This document shows, piece by piece, positions 33,601-45,547 of a DNA stretch of 64,000 nt. A program made the position numbers and the translations under genes. Source of the stretch: Zygnema cylindricum (taxonomy: Eukaryota; Streptophyta; Zygnematophyceae; Zygnematales; Zygnemataceae); NCBI GenBank assembly GCA_037447655.1, contig JBBHKE010001089.1, positions 1 through 64,000 of the forward strand. The letters run 5' to 3'. Positions within the stretch are counted from its first letter, which is position 1. Each line of letters starts with the position of its first letter. Under the pieces are notes generated by a model. The model ran no database searches. It saw only the letters and a program-made list of their open reading frames with translations, and was not told the origin of the DNA.

Positions 33601-36600
33601 GAAATTCAACATGATTCATTTCAAAAAGCTATGGTCTTCTCAGGTTTTCTCGAACAGCCAACAACATTTTTACATGGAACCTCTCACCTCCCTTGTTGTA
33701 CCGGATGAGGACTGCACTTTTTTGGTTTATTGTAGTACACAAAGTCCAGATGAAGTTCAAAAAGTTATATCAAAAGTTATGGGAGTTCCTCAAAATTCGA
33801 TTCGAGTGGTTACGAGGCGGTTGGGAGGCTCGTTTGGAGCAAAATTGAACAAAGTTGGTCAGGTAAATGGGTACTAATAGACTTAAAAATTACCTTTGGA
33901 ATGAAAAAGGTCACGATCTAAATTACAAATAGGCTTCAAAATTTTTGTTTGTTTATGATTGTGAATGCTCCATGACTTTTTTTCTATTATAGCTTATAAC
34001 GGGAACCGTGACAATGTCACAACTTTTCTGTGCTCTCGTTCATATAAAATTACTTTTGAATTACTGCCTGTAAATTCAAATTCGAAATAACAATTAGAAT
34101 TTTACAATTTTATAGGCGGCATGTTCTCACTCAAATGTTTCACAACTCTTGTTTATTTAAAAATGCTTTACTATTCAATGTTCCAATGTTAGAATGTTAG
34201 AATGCCATGATCTTGTAAACGTTAACGCAATTTTCCAATGTTAGAATTTGTCACAACCTCAGATTGTAAAGATAACTTTACAATGCTACAATTCTGCAAT
34301 GTCACATAAATTTCACAATCTTGTAAATGTCAATACAAATTAAGAATGTACAATTCTATTACGTTAAAAATTCGGAATACAGTGTTACAATTCTACAATG
34401 TTACAATGTTACAATGTTAAAATGTTACAAATGTACAATTTTACAGGTGGCTTCTTTATGTGCTCTCGCCGCATACAAATTGAGTCGTCCGGTAAGAATG
34501 ACATTGGATCGAAACACAGATATGGGATTTGTCGGAGGCCGACACGCTGCAAAGTCGGTTTACAATGTCGGATTTTCTGAAAAAGGACGAATTTCCGCGT
34601 TGCGAGTTCGGACAATTTTGGACGGAGGATGTTCTCTCGAACTTAGTCCTATTATCGCATTTGCTTTCTCCAAATCTCTTATCCAATATGATTTTGGGGC
34701 GTTCGATTTCGGTGTCAAAATTTGCAAGTAGGTTTTTTTTTCATAGCTTAGTATCTCCCAAACTCAAAAAACACAAAAAATGAAAAGAAAAAGAAAGAAG
34801 AAAGTGAAGACGCAAATACTTCTTTGAATACGATTTTTGCTGTGAAACGTCGTTTACATTTAAGTCTGATTATTTACTTACAAAAAAGAATTCGTGGAAT
34901 TTTCGACGAATAAACAGTTATTATTTAAAACTCAACCTTCTGTAAGGAATCCCCCCTTTTCTCTTCAACAACTGGATCTCAACCTTTATAATCCTTCTTT
35001 ATACTTTTTTAAACCTTTTTTAATTAAAATTGTTGCGATAGATACTTTGTTACCTTTATTTTCTATATTTTCAGTTTCCTCTTCTGTAAAGTTGTAATTT
35101 TCTTGTTTTTTTCTCGTTTTGAATCATGTAATATTTACTATTTCCTAAGAGCCCATAGTCTACTCTTTCGTAGATCTTCTATCTCCTCTAAGATTCTCTA
35201 AATAGAATCCTGTATAGTCACGTCCCTGTTTGACATAATTTTCCGCCTCCCTTTTCATAAAATTCACTCGTACTCTTTCTAAATTTATCTAATTCAAAGG
35301 AAACTCTCATCCTTCATTGAAATACTCAGTCTTTTCTTCAACCTATCCTATTTTTTTCATTTTTTAGTTAGCAATTCCATAAAAACCTTTTGTATCCCTT
35401 TTTACCTTTATTTACACTTAAAATATCGGTCCTTCACCATCCCAACCTTCCCTATCCTGTTTTATTGCTTTTTAAAATTTATAGACCTTTATTCTTAACA
35501 AATGAATCCTTCTTCAACCTTTCCCATTTATTTTTTTCTTTGTTGAAAATTAATTCCAAACTTCCTTTCCCTTTTTATGCCTTTTAATCTCTTTCTGTTT
35601 CTTTCTATCCTTTTTTGATACCTAGAAAACCCAATCCCAACCTTCCTATTCCTTCTTATCCTTTTTTTTCTTTTTTTATCCTTACAAATCAATCTTTTTT
35701 ACAGGACAAATGTGCCGACAAGAACGACAATGAGAGGTCCTGGGGAAGTTCAAGGAAGCTTCCTAGCAGAAACCATAATTGAACACGTGTCATCTTATTT
35801 AAAAATTCCCTCAAATTTAATTCGTGAAATAAATTTCCATTCTGTCGATAGTCTCGAATCTTATTTTCCGGGAATTCTCGGTGCAAAAATCGAAAATTTT
35901 ACACTTCCTGGGGTATGGGAAAAACTGAAAATTTCCTCCGATTTGCAAAAAAGAACTGATGAAGTAACTGAATTTAATGAAAAACATGTATGGAAAAAAA
36001 AGGGTATATCGGCGACTCCTCTCCAATACAAAGTTTTCCTATCTTCAAAACCGTCACGTGTCGGTATTTTTCTCGACGGTTCCATTTCCGTGGAACAACC
36101 GGGAACGGAAATGGGACAAGGTTTATGGATAAAAGTACAACAAACAGTTGTATATGTACTAAATACACTTTGGGACAAAGAAAAAGAGAGAGAGAAAGAG
36201 GGAGAGGGAAAGGGAGAGGAAAAATTGTCTGGAAAAAAACAAGAAGTGATCGAAAAAATGCCAAATGTGTCTAGAAAAGTGTCGGAAAAAAAACAAAATT
36301 TTGTCTCTTTATCGATGGTACGGATTATGGATCAAGATAGTATCAGTATCCCGAATGGAGGAGTTACCTCTGCCAGTAGTACTTCTGAAACTTGTTGTGA
36401 GTCGGTGAAAATTGCTTGCGAAGTATTGGTTTCGAGACTCCGACCGATAAAGGAAAAGTTGGAGGAGGAGTATTTAAAAAAAGGAGAGAAAAAGGAACCA
36501 AACTGGGAGGAAATTGTCCAAACTGTAAGCTGTATATTACCCCATTCCTAAAGGAAGTTCAAAAATTGTATTGGAAGAATGCTGATATAAATAAGTTTCT

Positions 36601-39600
36601 GGTTAAGCTTAATAATATTTTTCAAAATCTTTTTATTTTTTTATTTTTGTCATGAGAATGTATGTAAATGTTTGCGAGCTTCAAAAAATGAAAATGAAAC
36701 TCTAAAAAAAGGAAGCCGTAAAAAGCACATTATGTGTTAGTGTCATATTTAAGTAATTACGTACTCTTTTACAATAGAATTGATTTCTTTCTATTGATAG
36801 CGGGGTTAGCGATTAGCGATAAAAAGAAATACAATTTAGAGAAAAAAAAGGTACAATGTCTCTTTTATCTGTCAGAAACACTCCTGATTACGTCATCCCT
36901 TCAAAATTTGGAAAAGAATGAAAAGAAAAAAATTTCTCATTTTTTTTTTTGTGGTTTTTGGGAACTTTATAGGCGAAAAAGAAGGGGGTGGATTTATCCT
37001 CTCAAGGTTTGTATTCCAATATCGATTCTGATGGAAAAATGAAATCATATTTCAACTTTGGGGCGGCAGTTTCCGAGGTAACTTTTTCACTTTCTCGCGG
37101 TAGTAAAGAAAAATGGTTTAGGTTAAGTTTTTTATGTTTTTCATCTCCCGTTTCTTTTTGTCTTATCATTCTTCTGTTAAAAAATGTTAGCCGTTCACAA
37201 AAGAAGCGTCACAAACAATAAATAAAAGTTGAAGCGATTCACATGTGTGAAACAGCGCAACCAGTCCTGAGTGTCAAACTACAACTTTGGGTATAAAAGT
37301 ATCTGGATACAAGTAATATTTGGGTATAAATTGGTGTTTTGGATTTAATATAGTTGAGCGATTTAATGTCGGATGCAAAAAAGTTGAACGAAGAGAAAGA
37401 GTGACAAAAAACAAAAAAAAGAAGAAAAACGTCTTCACTGTAAAAATGTATGTTTTTTTTTGTTTGTTTTTTTTTTTTGTTATATATATTTTGTGAAATA
37501 AGGTGGAGATCGATTTGTTAACGGGTTCGACAGTAGTTCTTCGAAGCGACATTTTGTACGATTGCGGGAAAAGCTTAAATCCGGCTGTCGATATCGGGCA
37601 GGTGAAAATTTCGACAGCCTTCCAACATTTTTTACTGAAAATGTACAAAGGAACCGACATCTAAAAACCAAGGGATGGATATTGTACATTAAATGAAAAT
37701 GTACATAGAAACCGGCAGATAGGAACCAATTTGTAATTATTACATAAAATGAAAATGACCATAGAAACCGGCAACGGAAACCAAAATATATAGAAATCGT
37801 CAATAAAATGAAAATGTACACAAATCGACACATAGAAACCAATACATATGAATTGCACATTAAAGTGTACCTAGAACCGTGGTCTATCTTACGAGGAGGA
37901 ACATATTTATGCAAATGAATCATGAAATGTTTAAGGGAATATTGGCAAATGGAGTATATATCACCATTTTCATTTGACGAGGCCAGTTCCATTTGACGGT
38001 AAACACCAAATATCTTAAAGTGGCAAAAACATTAAATATGACAAAGACCCATGAACTCACAGCGTACAAAAATTTGGTCAATTTCAATGAAAAGGAGTTC
38101 AGCAAATTAAAAACTAAATACCCTGTGGCTTAAAAAATTCTCGACCAATTCGGACTCCCTAAGACATATAAAGGGTGACAAATACTAAATGTTAACAATT
38201 TGCCGCACGAAACCTACCAGTATTTTACCTACATAAAAATCCACTAAACAACACTAACACAAACACTGAGTCCCAAGAAGTACGAGCACACTGACATGAC
38301 TCCTGTATCATATACGCTCTAAACTAAAGCACTCATCTGTAAATTACTCCGTAATCTACGAACTCCAACCGCATTGTATTCCAATCATTACCAATCCAAT
38401 CATGCTGAATTGCTACTTTTACCCCCAATGATATATATATCATTAATATATATATATATGTATATATATATGTATATATATATATATGTATATATATAAC
38501 ATGCAAATATTCAAGAATCTACCTGAGTAGATGTATTCTACACATGTTAATGTATACCTGTAGGTGATATATACGTTTTACAAACATTTACATTTACATT
38601 TAAAATTACATTTGCATATGCATTTATTTACTACATCTACAACAAATAGTTTGAAATGTATGTGTGTTATGTATATCGATGCATATATGTACATATATAC
38701 ATAATATAATAAATCTAACTGTTAATGTATACACATATATATAAAACATTTATAATTATACCACATTAATTTTTAGATATGCATATTCATGTTTGTACAT
38801 GTACATTTACATATACATAAATTTACATCAAGCTAATATTATATCTTATAGGTTTATGTGTAGAGTGGTATAGATCAACTTCGGATAGTTCTCATCTACC
38901 ACGACAGAAAATTTCATAATACCTGCTATGTACTTCAAAAACGCAATCAAACGATGATAAAGTGATAGGGAGGGGGAAAAATTGATGAATCAAAGCCGGA
39001 GAAAGGGGAGAGAGAATGAGAAAAAAAAATATACTTCAAATGTATAATACAAGAACAAACGTTTAAACAAAACTAAATTCAAGTAGTCAATCGCATACTA
39101 AAGCAACCTCGCAGTTCTTTTGTGATTTTTGTTTTTTTTTTGCAGGTTGAAGGTGCTTTTGTTATGGGAATGGGATTCTATTTGACGGAAGAGGTTGAGG
39201 TAGACTCGCAGGGAAACCTAGTCACTGATGGGACATGGCTTTACAAACCGCCGACTTCGGATACCATTCCGCGACAATTTAATATAGAATTGCTTCAAGA
39301 CGCGCCAAACACTCGTGGTTTTCTCTCCTCTAAAGGTTTTGTTTTTGTTCCCTCTCTCGAAGGTTTTTGTTTTCTGTTTTCGGTCCCTCTCCCCCTCTCC
39401 CCCTCTCCCCCTCTCTCCCTCTCTCCCTCTCCCTCTCCTACTTTTTTTCTCCTCTATTGATAAACGAGCCTCATCATCCACCCTTTGGGTCAAACAATAA
39501 TTAGAGTAAAATATCGGAGCCCTACCTTTTCAATGCCCGATGAGGCTTAGCCTTTATGTGATTCTGTGGTTGTCAAAAAGTTGAGGTTTTCTAACACTCT

Positions 39601-39902
39601 TATCTACCTGTTTTTGTTTTTTATTTTTTTGTTTTCTGTTCTTTTGGACAGCATCCGGGGAGCCTCCTCTCTTGCTTTCTGTATCAGTTTTAACTGCGAC
39701 AAGAATGGCAATAACTGCTGCTCGAACGGATTCGCGCACACGGAACGGCAGTTTAGATGGCGGTGACAGTGTAGAGGACAGTTTCAGTTTCTTCCAACTG
39801 GATGCACCGGCTTCCATGGAGCGAGTCAAGACTCTCTGTGGATTGAATACCGTGGAGCAGTTTCTAAAAAACGCAGCTAAGGAAGAGTTAAGAAAGAGTT
39901 AA
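24629..39902 (+). CDS. Aldehyde oxidase (plant AAO-type molybdo-flavoenzyme), 11 exons
   Basis: Exons: 24629-24800, 25112-27034, 27251-27513, 33315-33530, 33644-33862, 34447-34727, 35705-36524, 36973-37077, 37503-37601, 39146-39335, 39652-39902. All have GT-AG borders and agreeing phases and give 1512 codons. Domain order: [2Fe-2S] I (CGEGGCGAC), [2Fe-2S] II (CGFC...[10 protein letters not shown]), FAD domain ('[11 protein letters not shown]', 'DISTLLLG'), FAD C-terminal part, then the molybdopterin domains ('QQHFYMEP', '[11 protein letters not shown]', '[10 protein letters not shown]', 'GTEMGQGLW', '[17 protein letters not shown]', catalytic Glu in GEPPLL). 'DIED...LGLNSFW' after cluster II and '[10 protein letters not shown]' are aldehyde-oxidase rather than xanthine-dehydrogenase features. 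Such enzymes oxidise aldehydes, including abscisic aldehyde in land plants, with O2 as acceptor; the substrate here is unknown. Family members have about 1350 residues; the excess is mostly low-complexity inserts (about 48 residues between the cluster II cysteine pairs; a Glu/Lys-rich run near 36175-36300). Confidence 0.93.
27743..28174. mobile_element. Short hAT family 1 element (432 bp)
   Basis: Ends 'tagtgttgtgtatcgg' and 'ccgatacacaattcta', flanked by 8-mers GTGTCAAC (27735) and CTGTCAAC (28175) that differ at one base. 'cgataact/agttatcg' palindromes fill both halves. Confidence 0.82.
28279..28808. mobile_element. MITE, family X (530 bp)
   Basis: Termini 'tacaccgtgaatcgttatta' and 'taatagcgattcacgatgta'. 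The interior has 'gcctatgttcacatagccg' and similar sequence shared with 31300-31760. Confidence 0.78.
28984..29402. mobile_element. Foldback element, ~420 bp near-palindrome
   Basis: The two halves are inverted copies nearly end to end about a centre at 29177/29178 (CTCCTCGCGAGGAG). Paired outer segments include 'aaaagtggggttgttta' at 29010 and 'taaacaaccccactttt' at 29361. Outer ends resemble 'TTAGGGTGAACTTCCAT', the terminus of the elements at 42.4-44.7, 49.6 and 51.0 kb. Confidence 0.85.
29496..29625. mobile_element. hAT family 1 left-end fragment
   Basis: 'tattgttgtgtatcgttagcc' followed by 'ccgataaccgatatatttgttcg'-type palindromic sequence. No matching right end is adjacent. A detached right end, '...tttaccgatacgcagcacta', ends at 32151 and begins near 32068. 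Confidence 0.6.
30146..30660. mobile_element. AGGG-family element, one end visible
   Basis: 'agggtgtgttcccatgg' preceded by TA. The following 300 bases share 'agtgtcccaatgtgcaaaaa' and 'gtgacggttgtcaacgcc' with 59430-59560. The right terminus was not found. Confidence 0.5.
31188..31870. mobile_element. MITE family X-related relic with internal duplication
   Basis: It starts 'tacaccgcgaatcgctatta'. A ~260-base internal segment ('gtctatgttcacatg...ttgaacatgtg...ggttctcgcgatt') is repeated at about 31310 and 31580. No right terminus is clear. Confidence 0.5.
32289..32509. mobile_element. MITE, family Y (221 bp)
   Basis: Termini 'tacacagtgtatcgctgtta' and 'gtaatagcgatacaccgtgta', with internal inverted repeat 'catgttttctccgtgtatg' against 'acacggagaaaaagatg'. 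Homologous to 11321-11535. Confidence 0.78.
34160..34446 (+). repeat. 'TTACAATG' octamer repeat at the 3' end of aldehyde oxidase intron 5
   Basis: Degenerate repeats become near-perfect (ttacaatgttacaatgttac) just before the acceptor at 34446. Confidence 0.7.
34760..35700 (+). repeat. Pyrimidine-rich degenerate repeat filling aldehyde oxidase intron 6
   Basis: Loose ~90 bp units of the type 'caaccttcctatccttttttat' recur up to the acceptor at 35704. No coding signal. Confidence 0.5.
37650..37890 (+). repeat. Degenerate ~62 bp minisatellite in aldehyde oxidase intron 9
   Basis: Four units share 'aaatgaaaatgtacatagaaaccg'. The remainder of intron 9 (37890-39145) is unassigned, with an (AT)n/'atatatatgt' run at about 38432-38500. 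Confidence 0.75.
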
Positions 39903-40172
39903 AAGAGTGGGGTTGAGGAAGGATTGAGGAAGGGTTGAGGAACGGTGGAGGAATAGAAGGAAGAGTTAAAGTTTAAGAAAGAGTTCGAAGGTTTGGGAAA
40001 CGGTAAGGAAGAGTAAGAAGACATGAAGAAGAGTCAAAGGATTAAGGAAGACTGAAGGAAGAGTTAGAAGAGAGGAGAAAGGAGGGGTTGAGGAAGAGTC
40101 AAATGAGTTGAGGAATGACTGAGGACTTGAGGAAAAGTTGAGAAAGAGTTAAAAGGACGAGTTCAGTGATAT
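39885..40172 (+). repeat. GA-rich minisatellite after the aldehyde oxidase stop
   Basis: Units of 'gaggaagagttaa' type, starting inside the last codons (KEELRKS). Homologous to 20085-20195; sequence similarity between the two loci fades near 20360 and 40260. From 40270 to 40680 I see no gene. Confidence 0.75.
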
Positions 40173-41066
40173 TTCAAGAAGGAAACGGTTGTATATGACT
40201 ATATGTACTTACCTTCGAGCAAAATGAGGAAGATTGCGAGATGAGGACAACGAAAGAGGCGTAAATTGTTGAGAGGAGGTGATAGTCTGGACATGAAGAG
40301 GTCTGGCGAGGGAAATTACATAGGTGTACCCAAGGTACATAAAGGTACATAAAGGGATCATGAAGGTACATAGAGGGGTGACAGGACTGTCGCGAATCTG
40401 TGTCTTGGTGAAGCGATATGTATCGGTTCAGGTTGACGAAGCAAGCCCGTAATTTACGGAGGAAATTACGATTCAGTGCGTGTACGATAAAAGGTGGTTC
40501 TTTGGACAGAATACTGGGCCCGGTTTTTGGGGTTGAGTTATTTGTATTTATGTAATGTTTTTTAGTCCGGGTGGGTTATTAGGACGTTTAATAGAAGCAA
40601 ACCAATGAGGAGAGGGAGGAGGAGATGAAGCTCTCGGTTTTCCCTCAGTGCTTCCTCTCCTCTACAATTTTCCCTTTCTATAGTTCATAAGCTTACAGGA
40701 GATAGTGGTGTTATTTTTTTGTGTTGTCACCTCGATTTTGTCGTTATTCTCATACGAGAGTTGTTGTTGGTTCCATTGATGTAGAAGTCTCCATTGAAAT
40801 GTGAATTTGTGTTTATCCACTCTACTTTTTAAGTGTTGTTTATTTTCAAACATGAAAAGAAGGAAATCATACTTTTCTGTTATTCTGTTGATCATCGATA
40901 ACATTTGGGCCTTTACATTTTGGTTTTTTGTTATTTGGTTATCTATGATGATTGTCTTTGATATTATTCTCTGAGAGGAGAAGAGGTTATTACTTTGTAT
41001 CAGGGAAGGAGAAGAGTGGAAAATGGGCGAGGTTTCGAAGTGGGAGAAGGGAAGCAGGACAAGGCA

Positions 41067-41226
41067 CCCCCTCTCCCTCTCCCCCCCCCTCTCCCCCTCC
41101 CTCTCCCTCTCCCTCTCCTATCCCTCTCCCCTCCCTCTTCCTCTTCCTCTCCTCTCCCTCTCCCTCCCTCTCCCTCCCTCCTCCCTCCTCCCTCTCCTCC
41201 CTCTCCCTCCCCCCTCCCTCCCCCTC
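41067..41226 (+). repeat. (CCCTCT)n pyrimidine tract
   Basis: It follows 'ggttattac...gagtggaaaatgggc', a context that recurs at 52476-52515 before the tract at 52531-52625. Both belong to the duplicated blocks around the LOR genes. Confidence 0.85.
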
Positions 41227-41382
41227 GTTGACCTGATTCCTCCATTGATAATTTGAAAGCCCAGCTTTTTGAAGCTACGCTGCGCAATTGGAATCCATTT
41301 TGCACTTTCTTCCATTATGCCAGATAGGCGTTTTCTTTTTAAACTTGAACAAGCCCTGGGTAAGTAGGCTCGGTAACTTGAC

Positions 41383-41484
41383 CTATGACCAATCACAGAC
41401 ATTTGAACCATCGAACTTCTGGATATTGTTGGAGGTTGTGTGGTTTGACCCATAACCTATAGGAGTAGGATTATTGGACGCCAT
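41383..41484 (-). pseudogene. Possible Copia-type gag N-terminal fragment
   Basis: A short frame beginning MASNN and ending 'IQKFDGSNVCDWS' and a stop resembles the start of plant Ty1/Copia Gag ('KFDGxN...W'). It is only about 33 codons and no pol sequence is nearby, so this is tentative. Confidence 0.35.
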
Positions 41485-41879
41485 AATAAAAGAAAAAGAA
41501 TCAAAGCATTTGGGAATTGTGTGATCGAGTGATAATTTCACTATGAGACGAGATCCTTTTATACAAAGTATCACAATGCTAATTACTGTGGATAGTAATG
41601 TACTACGCTACACAAAATTGATTTGGGCGGCTACACAAAGACCAAATCTATTAGTCGAGTTGACCAACGAAAGAAAAGGAAAGAATAAGACCAAAAGTAC
41701 AATTTACAAGTCCGCACTTGAATAAGTGGAGTACGATCATGTCGACTTAGGACAAAAGAGACTAAAGTGGACGACCTACTAACAAGTGGAATACGGTCGA
41801 GTACACTTAGGACAAATAAGCTAAAGTGGACGTACTTATTCAAGAGAGAAAAACATAACATGAAATTACCCTTAACAAG

Positions 41880-42300
41880 AAACTTGACCAAGCCTAGGGA
41901 AGTAGGCTCGGAAACTTGACCAAGCAAAGGTAAGTAGGCTCGGAAACTTGAACAAGCATAGGGAAGTAGGCTCAAAAACTTGACCAATCCTAGGCTCAGA
42001 AACTTGACCAACCCTAGGCTCGGAAACTTGACCAAGCCTTGGTAAGTAGGCTCGAGAACTTGACCAAGCCTGGGGAAGTAGGCTCAGAAACTTGAACAAG
42101 CCTAGGTAAGTAGGTTCGGAAACTTGACTAAGCATAGGTAAGTAGGCTTGAAAACTTAACCAAGTCTAGTTAAGTAGGTTCGGAAACTTGGACAAACTTA
42201 GGTAAGTAGGTGCGAAAACTTGGACGAGTCTAGGTAAGTAGGCGCGAAAACTTGACCATGCCTAGGTGAGTAGGCTCGGAAACTTGCTCAAGGCTAGTTA
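41880..42300 (+). repeat. 32 bp minisatellite containing a consensus 5' splice site in many units
   Basis: About 13 degenerate units of 'cttgaccaagcctaggtaag' plus 'taggctcggaaa'. Many contain AGGTAAGT. Single related units lie at about 41345-41378 and 52730-52755. Confidence 0.85.
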
Positions 42301-42428
42301 CTGTTACGTATCAATCAAATGTGGAGGTTTCAAGGCAATCGAGTTACTACACAAAAAATACATGTAGTGCTTCATAGTCTGGTTTAGTCACGAAAATGGA
42401 TATTGTACAAGCTATTGTGCAAAAAATT

Positions 42429-44650
42429 CTAAGGGTAAGGTTCCATTAGGAAAAAAATGCCATTGTTTATTGAAATCCGTACTGTTTCGTACAGTGCCGT
42501 ACCAGAAAAAATAAAATGTCAAAAAAACAAGCCTACTTGATGAGGGATTGGAATCTCCACGTTTATGGTCGTAAACGTGGACTGTCGGATGCATAATCGG
42601 ATACGCCATTGTCTGACACTTTCAGTTCGCAAGAAGTGACCTGGAGTAGGTCAATTCTAAGAGCATGAACAAATAGCATCGTGCCTCAGAGAAAAGTGAA
42701 TTGATATCCATGACGACTGCGCGACCAGGTGGGTACACATTGCATATGACATGTGCCTTCCGCCAAGGAGGATGCGAGGTCACCGGTAGTAGCAAGAAAA
42801 TCTTTAACAAAGGATTTATTTTACGAGTCTGTTGCCATCCACTAACCATTTTGACATTTTCATACGCTTAAACAAATCTTAAGTTTCGTCCGCCCGTACA
42901 GATTCTATTTAGTGCGTCATGCGAGTCACTTTTTACCTTCGCTAGTACAAATATGTGGTCACAATTTGTTGTCAGAGATTCTTTTAAGATTACAATAATT
43001 ATATTCATCTATTAAATGGACGAATCAAAGTGTGCCACGCAAATAAAATGTCGGTTACTGAGCTAACACAATGGAACGTTGGCTTTAGTAAACGATTTTT
43101 TGACGTTTACTGAGACCGTGTAATGGAACAACTCTCTAAGGGTGGCTTTCCATTAGCGCAAAAGTGGGATTTTAAATGAGGGCCGTACCGTTTTGTACAG
43201 GTCCGTACCATTTTTTTTTATTTTTGAGGAAAACATCATTACGGAAAAATGTCCAAGGTTGTAGCCGTAAATTCAGACCGTCCGATGTTATTACACTTTT
43301 TATCCGTGACGCCACATCACTAACCCTACAATTTGTTAAGACCGTGCAAAGGGAGGACAATTCTGGAAGACTGAACGTGTAAAAATGGGTTGCGTGGAAA
43401 AGGAAAAAAAATCCACGATGAATGCGCGCGTATGTGCGTACCGTTCACAAGGGCCATGTGCCTTCCACCAGGGTGGCTGCGAATCCGCCGAAATTATCCC
43501 GTCACGCTCCCACCATCAAAGTTTGCCGCCCCGTTTTTGTCGTTCAGTTTTGAAATTTTGGGTAGTACATTTAATGCCCCCTGTACGAGTCATTAATAAT
43601 CTCCGCTTGTACAGATATTGCTTTCAAACATTGCGTTCGAAGATTCTTTTAAGATTCTAAGCATCGAATATTAACTTACGTGTTACCGACAAGAATAGGC
43701 CACGCAAATAAAAACCGGTTTACTAATGCGACCTAATAGAAAGCATCGAATATTAACTTACGTGTTACCGACAAGAATAGGCCACGCAAATAAAAACCGG
43801 TTTACTAATGCGACCTAATAGAAAGCACGCCCTTCAGTAATATTTTCCGTACAATTTCTGAAGTGCCTAACTGAAGGCCACCCTAAGGGTAGAGTTCCAT
43901 TAGACGAAAAGTGTGGTTCGTTACTAAACGTCGTACGTTTTCGTACAGCTGTGTACCAAGCCGTGCCAAAAAGTTTTTTTTGTCAGACGAAATATCGTTA
44001 CCGGAAAGCTGTCGGGAAGCTCAAATGATGTAGGCGTAATTCCTGGTTGTTGGATATTCCACTTTTTCAGATCCGCGAAGCCATCGCGCACATCATCCAG
44101 TTTAAGGATACTCTCCTCGCGAGGAGAGTTGTACGATACTAAACGTCTACCATTGGTCCACGTGAAAAAGCAAAAAAATATCCACTTTGAACAAGCGATC
44201 ACAGGTCTACACGTCGTACAGGTTATGTGCCTACGTCGTACAGTCCATGTGTCGCCTGCCACGTTGCATGCAGGTGAGTTGAAAATATTTTGCACGCTCC
44301 GTCTGACATCCACCGACATTCAAAGTTTGCCGAGACCTTCAAAGTTTGCCGCGTCTTTTTGCCATTCTGTTTCGAAATTTTGATTTCCATTTTCAAAATC
44401 AAAAATCTTGGCCGCAAACTTTACGTAAGAATCATTAACTACCTCCGGTCGTACAGGTATTTCGTTGTGACTTTCAGTTTGAAGATTTTCTTTAATATTT
44501 TTAAAATCTAGACTCTAACCTACGTGGCGCTAATCATGATTGAGGAAGCTTTGTTACTAGCCCGACAAAATGCAATAGTCTTGCAGTAAACGCTGCCAGT
44601 AGAATTTTCCGTACATTTACTAGGACCGCCTAATGGAATTCTACCCTAAG
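42429..44650. mobile_element. Three head-to-tail non-autonomous elements (707, 747 and 768 bp)
   Basis: Units 42429-43135, 43136-43882 and 43883-44650 each begin 'taaggg(t)...ttccatta' and end with the inverse ('taatggaa...ccctaa' or a decayed form). Left halves share 'gtaccgttttgtacag'-type sequence and the third carries the 'ctcctcgcgaggag' hairpin seen at 29.17 kb. Neighbouring units share a boundary. No coding capacity seen. Confidence 0.7.
43659..43822 (+). repeat. Perfect 82 bp tandem duplication
   Basis: 'aagcatcgaatattaactt...gcgacctaatag' appears twice with no difference I can see, inside the second of the three tandem elements. It is either very recent or an assembly artefact. Confidence 0.9.
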
Positions 44651-44725
44651 TTCAACAATTTACTTTTGTATTCACGAAGAAAAATCTACGGGAAGCCTGG
44701 TTAACCAAAGGATCATGGTGTGTAG

Positions 44726-45547
44726 TGTTAGGATTTGGTACTGAGAACTCTGTTAGCTACGAGTCATTCTCGTAGCTACGGTAGCGACGACCAGCGACGA
44801 CGAAGTAGTTTCGTCGCTGGATAGTTGAAGTACCAGCGACGAAGAAGTTTCGTCGCTGGATATTTGAAGTGACGTGAAATGAAATGTTTGTTTCGTTTCA
44901 CGTATGTTTGAATTGTACTAATAAGTCCGAATACAATATGGGTCTTAAGGTCATATTGTATGTTTTGCATACAATAGACATATTGTATGGGCCTACTTTC
45001 ACCTACTTTTGAACTATGGTGTATAGTAAGTGTCATACAATTAGTTAAGTTATAGGATGAATCGGCGGATCGGCCGAATTCACGTTTCTATTCAGTTGAA
45101 GTTTGGTTCAGATTATTTATTGTTCAGTTCGCGTCGGTGGTTAAGTCCTTGTTACGTTTTTGTTTCATTTGAGTACGGGAACAATTACGTCTTGTTGTTT
45201 GGTTTCGTACGTCAGTTTGTTGTTTAGTACGGTGTTAATGTCCAGCGCACGAATAAGTTTGGCGTCCTAATGTTTTATAATTTTATTTGTCGCGCTGTTT
45301 TGTTTCGGCGCCTAAATGTCCAGCACGTGAGAGTGGATTTTCAGTAGAGTCAGCGACTTAAGGAGAAAGGAGTAGTGCAGAGTGAGTTTTCCCTTAGTGT
45401 CCTTATTTAAGGAGAAGTCTTACAGTGAGTTAATAATCCGAAGTGCCTAAGTGTTAATTAGAGACAATTGTGAGCGAGTAAGAAAGAGAGTTTTGTAAAA
45501 GAAAAGGCTGCGGACGAATAAAGTTATATTTGGCCGATTTTTTTCTG
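44726..45547 (+). mobile_element. Probable solo LTR with adjacent primer-binding site (Copia-like)
   Basis: It starts TGTTAGGATTTGG, carries AATAAA at 45517, and is followed at 45548 by TGGTATCTGATCGC, close to the usual initiator-tRNA-Met primer-binding site TGGTATCAGAGC. Inside, 'cgtcgctgga...gaagtaccagcgacgaag' forms short repeats (44786-44868). No second LTR and no gag-pol follows. The exact right border does not end in CA, which weakens the call. Confidence 0.45.

Noticed and set aside
35817-36264. Antisense frames opposite aldehyde oxidase exon 7
   Set aside because: Shadow frames of a well-supported exon.
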